A stretch of 64,000 bases of DNA from NCBI GenBank assembly GCA_026125285.1, contig JAHCLO010000007.1, positions 174,799-238,798 on the forward strand, given 5' to 3'. Origin of the DNA: Verrucomicrobiia bacterium. Lineage in GTDB: Bacteria; Verrucomicrobiota; Verrucomicrobiia; Limisphaerales; JADLHS01. Under the pieces are notes generated by a model. That model saw only the letters and a program-made list of their open reading frames with translations, did not search any database and was not told where the DNA came from. Positions 57,321-64,000 of this stretch are shown here, one piece after another. Each line of letters opens with the position of its first letter. Position 1 is the stretch's first letter. The translations under genes and the position numbers were made by a program.

Positions 57321-58220
57321 GTGAACATTCGCTCGAACCTTTCGCAGCCCGTCGCGACCTTGTCACCCGCCGGTTCGCCATCACTTCTCTGGCTGGCCCT
57401 GGTCATGCCCTGCAGCTTGTGCGTGACAGCAGCCGAGCCCAGAGACAAGCGCCATTATACCCTGTTCAACCCCACGCCGCGCGAGTTGATGCGCGAACTG
57501 TCCACGGACCGGCCGGATCTGACGGAAGGCCCTTACACCGTGGATGCCGGACATTTTCAAATCGAAATGGACGCCGTGAATTACTCAAGGGACCGCGAGC
57601 GTGGCATCCGCACGGAATCTCTGAGCCTCGGGGTGGTCCACCTCAAGGCCGGGCTTTGCCATTCCACGGATCTGCAACTCGTGATTGAACCCTACACCAC
57701 CGTGCGCATCCGGGATCGTGACGCCGGCACCGTGGACCGGCATCGCGGTTTCGGCGACATCACGACTCGTCTTAAAGTAAATCTCTGGGGAAACGACAGC
57801 GGTACGACGGCCTTGGCCTTGATGCCGTTCGTAAAGTTGCCCACCAATCAGGACAACCTCGGCAACGACGCGGTGGAAGGCGGATTGATCGTGCCCTTTG
57901 CCGCAGAGTTGCCCGCTGGCTGGAGTCTGGGAGCCATGACCGAGGTGGATTTCATGGAGGATGCGAATGGCAGTGGCTATCATCCGGAATTCATCAATAC
58001 CATTGCGTTTGGCCATGACATCGTCGGCAAGCTGGCGGGCTATGTTGAGTTCTTCAGTCTGGTGAGCACCGAGCGCCACGCCCGCTGGGCGGGTGCCGTG
58101 GGCTTCGGCTTTACCTATCGTTTGAGCGCGGATGTGCAACTGGATGGTGGCGTAAACATCGGAGTCACGCGCGCTGCTGACGATCTTAAGCCATTCCTGG
58201 GCATCAGTTGGCGCTTTTGA
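57321..58220 (+). CDS. Outer-membrane transporter-like protein (Phenol_MetA_deg family)
   Basis: GTG start at 57321, then a signal peptide (SPSLLWLALVMPCSLCVTAA). ELSTDRPDLTEGPYTVDAGHFQIEMDAV is the STDRPDxTE start of the family of outer-membrane beta-barrel proteins described as putative transporters. Further strands include FGDITTRLKVNLWGND and GLIVPFAAELPAGWSLGAMTEVDF, with the final Phe (ISWRF) of beta-barrel proteins. The gene lies inside the metal importer operon, 7 nt after the binding protein, so it may let metal ions across the outer membrane. Confidence 0.85.
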   Translation: MNIRSNLSQPVATLSPAGSPSLLWLALVMPCSLCVTAAEPRDKRHYTLFNPTPRELMRELSTDRPDLTEGPYTVDAGHFQIEMDAVNYSRDRERGIRTESLSLGVVHLKAGLCHSTDLQLVIEPYTTVRIRDRDAGTVDRHRGFGDITTRLKVNLWGNDSGTTALALMPFVKLPTNQDNLGNDAVEGGLIVPFAAELPAGWSLGAMTEVDFMEDANGSGYHPEFINTIAFGHDIVGKLAGYVEFFSLVSTERHARWAGAVGFGFTYRLSADVQLDGGVNIGVTRAADDLKPFLGISWRF

Positions 58221-58221
58221 T

Positions 58222-59064
58222 ATGAATCTGCCCTCCCCAGAATCCGCCTCCCTGCCGGCGACACCGCACATCAACTGTGGCTCGCCGGGCGAAGTCTCTT
58301 CGCTCGAAGTCCACGATCTCACCGTGGCCTATCAAAAGAAGCCCGTGCTTTGGGGGATTGACCTGGCGGTGCCGCCCGGCCGGCTGGTTGGAATTGTTGG
58401 CCCGAATGGAGCGGGAAAATCCACGCTTATCAAAGCGGCGATGGGCATGTTGCCGTTGAGCAGTGGTTGGGTGAAGGTCTTCGGCCAACCAGTCCGCAAA
58501 TCGCTCCGTCGCATCGGCTACGTTCCCCAGCGCGAGTCAGTGGACTGGGATTTCCCCGTGAGCGTAATGGACGTGGTACTCATGGGCCGCTACGGCCAGC
58601 TCGGACTTCTCCGGCGCCCGCGCAAGCGTGATCGCGAGATCGCCCGCGAGTGTCTGGACAAGGTGAAAATGCTGCCCTACGCGAACCGCCAGATTTCCAA
58701 CCTGAGCGGGGGCCAACAGCAGCGTGTCTTTCTTGCCCGCGCCCTCGCGCAGGAAAGCGACCTCTATTTCATGGACGAGCCTTTCGCCGGTGTGGATGCG
58801 GCCACTGAAACCGCCATCATCACCCTGCTCCACGAACTGCGCGACCGGGGCAAGACGCTCCTCGTCGTTCACCACGATCTGCCGACAGCCCGGGATTACT
58901 TCGATACCCTCCTGCTGTTGAATATGCGCGTCGTGGCTTTCGGCGACACCGACAAGGTGTTCACCCATGATTTGCTGCAAAAGACCTACGGTGGACGGCT
59001 GACTATTTTGTCCGAAGTCGCCCATGTCGTGGGCCAACGAGGCGGCAGTGCCAAGGTCCCATGA
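58222..59064 (+). CDS. Mn/Zn ABC transporter ATP-binding protein
   Basis: Walker A GPNGAGKSTL (about residue 57), signature LSGGQQQRVFLARAL, Walker B LYFMDEPFAGVD and H-loop VVHHDL are all intact. Family marks of metal importers are GYVPQRESVDWDFPVSVMDVVLMGRYGQL. 280 aa. It overlaps the first permease gene by 4 bases. Works with the two permeases at 59061 and 60655. Confidence 0.95.
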   Translation: MNLPSPESASLPATPHINCGSPGEVSSLEVHDLTVAYQKKPVLWGIDLAVPPGRLVGIVGPNGAGKSTLIKAAMGMLPLSSGWVKVFGQPVRKSLRRIGYVPQRESVDWDFPVSVMDVVLMGRYGQLGLLRRPRKRDREIARECLDKVKMLPYANRQISNLSGGQQQRVFLARALAQESDLYFMDEPFAGVDAATETAIITLLHELRDRGKTLLVVHHDLPTARDYFDTLLLLNMRVVAFGDTDKVFTHDLLQKTYGGRLTILSEVAHVVGQRGGSAKVP

Positions 59065-60530
59065 CGCGAAGCCTCAAATTCGCCTTACCGGTGCTGTTCA
59101 CCCTGTGCGCCGCGCTTGCGTCCGCCCACGCCGACCGTATTGGCGATCTTGGCGAGGTCACGATCCGCGAACAGGCCTTGCGCTTTGTCAGCCTCCAGGA
59201 CCCGACGGTGCGTTACGCCGTGCTCGGCTCGGTTCTGTTGGGCATCACCTGCGGTTTGCTGGGCAGCTTTATCGTCGTGCGCAAGATGGCGCTGGTCGGT
59301 GATGCGCTTTCGCACGCGGTTTTGCCAGGCGTGGCACTGGGCTTTCTTTGGCACACGAGCAAGGACCCGCTGGCAATCTTCATCGGGGCGACCGTCGCCG
59401 GGTTGCTGGGTACGGTGGTTGTAGGTCTGGTTCAACAGACTACGCGACTCAAGGAAGACACCGCCCTGGGCATGGTGCTGGCCACTTTTTTTGCCGTGGG
59501 AGTCTGCCTCATGACGATGATTCAACGCCTGCCCACCGGCAACAAGAGCGGCTTGGAGAAATTCCTCTTCGGCCAGGCCGCCGCCATCGGGCCGGACGAT
59601 TTACAATTGATGGCGGTCGTGACCGGTTTGACCCTCCTGGCCGTCTTTGTTCTCTACAAGGAATTCCTGGTCACGAGTTTTGACGAGGGTTTTGCGCGGG
59701 CGTCGGGTTTTCCCGCTCGCGTGATTCACTACACCCTGATGCTGCTGCTCGCAGGTGCAGTCGTCATCGCGCTTCAGGCGGTTGGGGTCGTACTGGTTTC
59801 GGCCATGCTCATTACGCCGGCCGCGGCGGCTTATTTGCTGACCGACCGGATGAACCGGATGCTGTGGCTTTCGGCGGGCTTCGGTATGCTCGCCGGTGTT
59901 GCCGGCGCGTTCTTTTCCTTTCTCGGACCGAGCCTGCCCACGGGACCGTTCATGGTGTTGGGGGCGACGGCTGTGTTTGGCGGCGCGTTCTTCTTTGGCC
60001 CCCGGCATGGCTTGGTCACACGCTGGTGGCGGCAACGCTCGCGGGCGCAACGCGTACAACGGGAGAACACCCTGAAGTCCGTTTACCACGTCTTGGAAGG
60101 CCGCCAGTTTCAAGGCGAAGGTGTTTCCCTTCGGGAACTGGCCGAGCGCCGCCGCGAAACGGTCGAGGAAGCGCGCCAGCAAGCGGCGGAACTCTGCCGT
60201 CATGCACTGGCTACTTTGCACGAGGAAGGCAACTTGATCTTCCTCACTCCCGCGGGCTGGCAACTGGCCTGCGCCATCGTCCGCAACCACCGCTTGTGGG
60301 AGCTGTATCTGACCAACGCCGCGCAGATTGCCGCCGATCACGTTCATGAGGACGCGGAGCGAATCGAGCATGTACTGGGCGAAGAAGTGGTGCGCGAACT
60401 GGAACGCCGGCTGGACTACGCCACCCAGGATCCGCATGGTCGTCCCATACCAAGCTGGGCAGATTTGCGCCAAGGCGCTGCTCCCAATGTCCGGCCGGAC
60501 GATACGGTGGGCTACGGAAGTTCGATATGA
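59061..60530 (+). CDS. Mn/Zn ABC permease fused to a DtxR/MntR-like domain
   Basis: The first 330 residues are a cluster-type metal permease with about 8-9 helices (YAVLGSVLLGITCGLLGSFI, VRKMALVGDALSHAVLPGVALGFL, GVVLVSAMLITPAAAAYLLTDR). The next 150 residues are soluble: a winged helix (LKSVYHVLEGRQFQGEGVSLRELAERR ... LTPAGWQLACAIVRNHRLWEL) and a dimerisation/metal region (ADHVHEDAERIEHVLGEEVV, LDYATQDPHGRPIPS), both as in the iron/manganese-dependent repressors DtxR/MntR. The unit may sense metal at the membrane. 489 aa compared with about 280-300 for a normal permease. Confidence 0.93.
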   Translation: MTRSLKFALPVLFTLCAALASAHADRIGDLGEVTIREQALRFVSLQDPTVRYAVLGSVLLGITCGLLGSFIVVRKMALVGDALSHAVLPGVALGFLWHTSKDPLAIFIGATVAGLLGTVVVGLVQQTTRLKEDTALGMVLATFFAVGVCLMTMIQRLPTGNKSGLEKFLFGQAAAIGPDDLQLMAVVTGLTLLAVFVLYKEFLVTSFDEGFARASGFPARVIHYTLMLLLAGAVVIALQAVGVVLVSAMLITPAAAAYLLTDRMNRMLWLSAGFGMLAGVAGAFFSFLGPSLPTGPFMVLGATAVFGGAFFFGPRHGLVTRWWRQRSRAQRVQRENTLKSVYHVLEGRQFQGEGVSLRELAERRRETVEEARQQAAELCRHALATLHEEGNLIFLTPAGWQLACAIVRNHRLWELYLTNAAQIAADHVHEDAERIEHVLGEEVVRELERRLDYATQDPHGRPIPSWADLRQGAAPNVRPDDTVGYGSSI

Positions 60531-60654
60531 GACGAACAACCAAAATGCCTCCAACCTCGAATTGCCGGTGTTCAGATTCCGATGAACGCACGCCGCTTGA
60601 TTTACAGATCGGCGGTTCGGGGAAGTTGGTTCGGAATACTGGGATTCTCCGCGC

Positions 60655-61632
60655 ATGAATCAACTGATCCCGCCATTTGATTTTGAACGGGTGTTTCTCG
60701 CGCCCTGGACGCAGCACTTCGAGTTGACCTTTTGGATTGTGCTGATGGGTTTCCTGGTGGCGACGGCTTGCGGCTTGGTGGGGAATTATCTTATCCTGCG
60801 CCGTATGGCGCTGGTGGGCGACGCCATTAGCCACAGCATTCTGCCGGGAATCGCCGTTGCCTTTCTGCTGGCCAACAGCCGCGGCACCACGCCCATGTTC
60901 CTCGGAGCGCTGGCGGCGGGCGTGGCGACCACCATCCTGATCGAAGCCATTCACAAGCGATCGCGGGTCAAACAGGACGCTGCCATCGGCATCGCGTTCA
61001 CCAGCCTGTTCGCCCTCGGGGTGATTCTCATCAGCCTGTACGCTTCCAAGGTGGATCTCGATCAAGAATGTGTCCTATACGGCGAGATTGGCTTTGTCAC
61101 CCCATTGACTCAGCCCGTGGTCACCGTGGGCGGGTTAACCCTCGGCCCGGTGCCGGTGGTTCGGATGGCAGTGGTGACCTTGGTCACCGGGCTGTTGATC
61201 GCGATGTTCTACAAAGAGCTGCTCGTCAGTTCGTTTGATCCGGCGCTCGCCTTCTCACTTGGCATCAATGCCACCGTGATGCACTACGCTTTAATGTGCT
61301 GGCTCTCTGTGGTGGTGGTCAGCGCCTTTGAAGCCGTGGGGGCAATCCTGGTCATTGCCATGTTGATCCTGCCCGGCGCCACGGCCGCGCTGCTTTCGCA
61401 ACGCCTGCCCGTGGTGCTCCTGCTCACGGTGGTCAACGCGGCACTCAGCGCCACGACTGGCTTTCATCTGGCCACCTGGCTCGACTGTTCCATCGCGGGC
61501 GCCATGGTGGTCATGGCCGGAGTGCTCTTCTGTCTGGCCTGGGTTTTCAGTCCCACACAAGGCCTCCTCCCACGTCAGTGGCAACGCACCCGGACGAACA
61601 CCGCCCTCTCAGCGCCGGAGTGGATCCATTGA
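60655..61632 (+). CDS. Mn/Zn ABC transporter permease (second subunit)
   Basis: The 325-aa protein has nine hydrophobic segments and the permease signature NYLILRRMALVGDAISHSILPGIAVAFL, AIGIAFTSLFALGVILISLYASKVDLDQECVLYGEI and ILVIAMLILPGATAALLSQRLP. It is about half a paralogue of the first permease without the repressor domain. 124 nt separate it from the first permease gene, with no hairpin. The operon ends here. Confidence 0.95.
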   Translation: MNQLIPPFDFERVFLAPWTQHFELTFWIVLMGFLVATACGLVGNYLILRRMALVGDAISHSILPGIAVAFLLANSRGTTPMFLGALAAGVATTILIEAIHKRSRVKQDAAIGIAFTSLFALGVILISLYASKVDLDQECVLYGEIGFVTPLTQPVVTVGGLTLGPVPVVRMAVVTLVTGLLIAMFYKELLVSSFDPALAFSLGINATVMHYALMCWLSVVVVSAFEAVGAILVIAMLILPGATAALLSQRLPVVLLLTVVNAALSATTGFHLATWLDCSIAGAMVVMAGVLFCLAWVFSPTQGLLPRQWQRTRTNTALSAPEWIH

Positions 61633-61676
61633 CGTCAGGTGCTCGCACTGCGACAAACAAATCGCGCCACATGGTA

Positions 61677-61746
61677 GGGCGTGTCACGCCGTGCGCGCCG
61701 TTCAGCCAACGGGCGACGGGCTGCGTCGCGCACGGAGTGACGCGCT
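61677..61746. repeat. Dispersed inverted repeat (GGGCGTG..GTGACGCGC), copy 2
   Basis: GGGCGTGTCACGCCGTGCGC (61677-61696) pairs with GCGCACGGAGTGACGCGC near 61728-61746. It is the same family as 46170-46239. Its position after the last permease gene suggests it can also serve as a terminator. Confidence 0.75.
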
Positions 61747-61857
61747 CGACGACCAATAGCCACACCGGAGCAAGAAATCCGAAGTCCCAGAGCAGCGAGT
61801 GAGACCTGGATACCTTCATACGCACGATGCTGGCTGGACAGAATTGGGCGATATCAC

Positions 61858-62076
61858 TCAAACCCGACACGCATCTCTTCGCCATCCGAGTAAGCGAGCC
61901 GGTAACAAGAGTAAACTCCGAATCAGCGCGAACAGTGCGCTGACCGTGATGCCGATAAGCCGCAAAGGGAGGGACAACAGCCAGACAATCGGAAATAGAA
62001 TCAGTGCAAGCAATGCAATTGGCCAGCACAGCACGAACAGGATGCACCAACCCACGAAAAGAATTAGAGCCTTCAT
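61858..62076 (-). CDS. Small hydrophobic membrane protein (72 aa)
   Basis: MKALILFVGWCILFVLCWPI, ALLALILFPIVWLLSLPLRL and ITVSALFALIRSLLLLPARL are two to three membrane helices, with a basic end (GWRRDACRV). The sequence is consistent with a small membrane protein family seen in many bacteria, but I cannot name it. It is convergent with the metal operon. Confidence 0.68.
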   Translation of the reverse strand: MKALILFVGWCILFVLCWPIALLALILFPIVWLLSLPLRLIGITVSALFALIRSLLLLPARLLGWRRDACRV

Positions 62077-62672
62077 CCTAGAATCCTCCCATTTTCATAC
62101 AGAACGTGAAACGTCGTCCAAGATTGCATAAGTGTCGGCAAGCACCGCGACCAGCGGCAACTGGAGCTGTCGGCGAAGAGGGGCTTCGTGCGAACTCCGC
62201 ATCAAAGTTAAGAAAACACCCACACTCATACCACAAGCAACCTCACCACATCCTCCTCGCCCGCGCAAGCGGCAAAATCGCCTCAGAAATCGCCTGCGCT
62301 CCAGTATGACCGCATCCCCCTGGCATTGATCAGAAGGCCGCGCATCGTCCGGCAACTGGATGGTGTCGGCCCCCAACCGTTCCAACGGGTTTATCCCTCC
62401 TGCGGTGTTCGCCGTTTCATCAGAAGACATCCCGCCCATGCCAAATGGCGGGTGAGCGAAGGTCTCCAGGTGTTCTGTGTGCTGGAGAGTGGTGGGTTCA
62501 GCGCCAAGCAGCATCGGGAATTGGCGGCCATCGGGGCGCGGAGCGTTGTCATCACGGCCCTTGGCGCATTTCCGCCTGTCCAGCCCGCCAAAGCTATCCC
62601 AAGGCAGAGGAGGTGCTCGCCGTGGGTGGCCTGGCGAGAGTACTTTCTCGGCGTCCAAATTGACGCACTCGA
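62077..62672. other. Intergenic, about 600 bases, no gene recognised
   Basis: Frames on both strands (up to about 140 codons) have no consistent protein character. Parts of the minus strand read like a worn protein (GGMSSDETANTAGGINPLER) but without recognisable motifs, so this may be a dead gene. Confidence 0.35.
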
Positions 62673-63839
62673 TTACGGCATCGGCTGGCAGCTCACGGCG
62701 ACCGTTGCCGCGTTGCGCTGCGATTCCAGCGCCGCAGTGAATAGCCGATGACTCCAGAGCACTTCCTCGGGCGTCACACACCCAGAGTATTTTGACGGCA
62801 GTCTGCGTTCGGCAAATTCTCGCAAGAAGGCCGCCCACATTTGAAGGATCGCGTCGGTAAATCCAAACTGGAAGATGCCGCCAGTGATAGTCTGATAGGC
62901 CGTTTCGTGACCCATTGGAATTTGTCGCCAGCTTTGTTCGCCGCCCTGGTACTCCATCAATTCGAGCGTGTCAGCATTCGCGCTGGACCACCGGACTGAA
63001 GTCTTCGTGCCCAGAATCTCCACGTACCAGTTGTTCTTCTGACCGGGGGCGATGCGATGGGTTTTCAAACTCCACGGAAAGGATTGACCGGTTTGCGGAT
63101 CGGAGGTTTCACACAGCAGCGTGGCGTTGTCCCAGGTTTCGCAGGGCACCCGGTTGCCTTTGCCGTCCGGACGGTCCTGGACAATGTTGCTCAGTATGGC
63201 GCGCACGTTGCGCGGCCGCCAACCGGCGCGGAGCGGGACGTGGCAGGCATGCATGCCCAAGTCACCCATGACCCCGTATTCACCGTTGAACGCGGTCATG
63301 CGCTTCCAGTTGATCGGCTTGTCGGGGTCGAGATCGCTGGAATGAAGGAAACCCGTGTTCACTTCGATGATCCGGCCCAGCGCGTTGGCCTCTATCAATG
63401 CGCCGATCCGTTGGACCGCCGGATAAAACGCGAACTGCGACGAGCAACGCACAAAGACTTCCGGATGTTGGCGCATACAGGCGACAATGGCTTCGCACGC
63501 TTCCCGGTTGATCCCAAACGGTTTCTCGCCCATCAGGTGTTTGCCGGCTTCGATGACCGCGCAATAAACCACCTGGTGAAGATGGTGCGGCAGTGCGACG
63601 TACACGGCGTCCACGTCCGGATTCATGAGCAACGCCCGGTAATCTGCCGTGGTCTGCTGGAGGGAAGGGAAATGCTGTTTGAACCACGAGTGCGAAGCGG
63701 GACTGCGGCTGCACGTTGCCACGATTTCCGGACGCACGTTCATCTCCGTGAGATGACACCACCGCGCCACGGCACTGGCGAATTCTCGTCCCATCAACCC
63801 GCAACCAATGATTCCGAATCGCACTGCTTTCGTTTCCAT
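62673..63839 (-). CDS. Gfo/Idh/MocA oxidoreductase (388 aa)
   Basis: The start METKAVRFGIIGCGLMGREF at 63839 opens the Rossmann fold (GxGxMG). AVYVALPHHLHQVVYCAVIEAGKHLMGEKPFGIN has the EKP motif with the catalytic-region Lys, and NWKRMTAFNGEYGVMGDLGMHACHVPL has the typical GDLG-x-H site. It belongs to NAD(P)-dependent sugar or cyclitol dehydrogenases. The start is one base after the stop of the FGGY kinase gene, so the two are co-transcribed. Confidence 0.94.
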   Translation of the reverse strand: METKAVRFGIIGCGLMGREFASAVARWCHLTEMNVRPEIVATCSRSPASHSWFKQHFPSLQQTTADYRALLMNPDVDAVYVALPHHLHQVVYCAVIEAGKHLMGEKPFGINREACEAIVACMRQHPEVFVRCSSQFAFYPAVQRIGALIEANALGRIIEVNTGFLHSSDLDPDKPINWKRMTAFNGEYGVMGDLGMHACHVPLRAGWRPRNVRAILSNIVQDRPDGKGNRVPCETWDNATLLCETSDPQTGQSFPWSLKTHRIAPGQKNNWYVEILGTKTSVRWSSANADTLELMEYQGGEQSWRQIPMGHETAYQTITGGIFQFGFTDAILQMWAAFLREFAERRLPSKYSGCVTPEEVLWSHRLFTAALESQRNAATVAVSCQPMP

Positions 63840-63840
63840 G

Positions 63841-64000
63841 TCAACTCCGATGGTTTGACAGGCTTCGCCACGCCATGCGCGCAGCCCCCACACAAGGGCG
63901 GCCTTCGGCGACCTTCAACTTGACGCCGAGGGTGTCGGAAAGCAGCCGGACCCACAGCGGATTTTCACTCCCGCCACCAGCCACGAAAACTGGCTTTATA
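63841..64000 (-). CDS. FGGY-family carbohydrate kinase, C-terminal end
   Basis: The minus strand, entering from the window edge, reads KPVFVAGGGSENPLWVRLLS and DTLGVKLKVAEGRPCVGAAR and stops at 63841. VAGGG-x-x-x-P-L-W is the ATP-binding segment near the C-terminus of xylulokinase/FGGY kinases. Only about 53 residues are in the window. The oxidoreductase gene follows after 1 base, so the operon probably handles a sugar or polyol. Confidence 0.82.
   Translation of the reverse strand, partial: IKPVFVAGGGSENPLWVRLLSDTLGVKLKVAEGRPCVGAARMAWRSLSNHRS

Noticed and set aside
62095..62838. Minus-strand frame of 247 codons
   Set aside because: It overlaps the end of the oxidoreductase gene in another frame, and the remainder lacks any family motif; at most it is a dead gene.

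Overview
The window looks like a chromosome segment of a free-living Verrucomicrobiota bacterium, probably near Pedosphaera/Limisphaerales. This is inferred from gene content: H-X9-DG prepilin pseudopilins, PEP-CTERM proteins in tandem, a giant lamin-tail/CotH protein, LamG and BNR secreted proteins, Rhs cassettes, two Gfo/Idh/MocA oxidoreductases and many dispersed palindromic repeats. No taxonomic marker gene is present.

Layout. 1-1.5 kb: two overlapping minus-strand genes for a secreted protein and a pseudopilin (cut by the window edge). 1.76-9.58 kb: an RNA-based locus on the plus strand. It holds a tRNA-like RNA, five tandem Y RNAs, a Ro60/TROVE gene, about fifteen tightly packed and highly unusual tRNA genes, an HNH nuclease gene, a small orphan gene, and the last 38 codons of an RtcB RNA ligase gene cut off by an IS3-type transposase. 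An AbiEi antitoxin fragment and palindromic elements have truncated some of the tRNAs. 9.7-12.5 kb: arginine decarboxylase and a membrane protein. 13-18.9 kb: a BNR secreted protein gene followed by alternating PEP-CTERM genes and decaying 3' copies of the BNR gene. 18.9-23.7 kb: DAHP synthase and pyruvate carboxylase, divergent. 23.8-31.2 kb: pseudopilin, LamG protein, small membrane protein and an Mla/MCE lipid transport operon. 31.3-45.2 kb: exonuclease-like protein, giant CotH/LTD protein, glycosyltransferase, AsmA-like protein, M20 peptidase. 45.2-55.4 kb: an Rhs toxin/immunity region interrupted by a GH36 glycosidase gene and an oxidoreductase gene. 55.5-61.6 kb: DUF971 protein and a Mn/Zn ABC importer operon with a DtxR-like domain fused to one permease. 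61.8-64 kb: small membrane protein, oxidoreductase and the end of an FGGY sugar kinase gene.

The most interesting part is 1.76-9.58 kb. The Y RNAs carry the conserved Ro-binding stem, and three of them enclose a circularly permuted tRNA-like domain with a normal tRNA elbow. The tRNA genes downstream of ro keep plausible anticodons, discriminator bases and an encoded CCA. Nearly all of them, however, have G at T-loop position 55 and lack the D-loop GG; a subset has GC in both loops, which could pair as a swapped elbow contact. Three leucine tRNAs have an extra helix between the position 8/9 linker and the variable region. Together with the rtcB remnant this suggests an RNA quality-control or tRNA-repair island that is now decaying. 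The functional link is inference.
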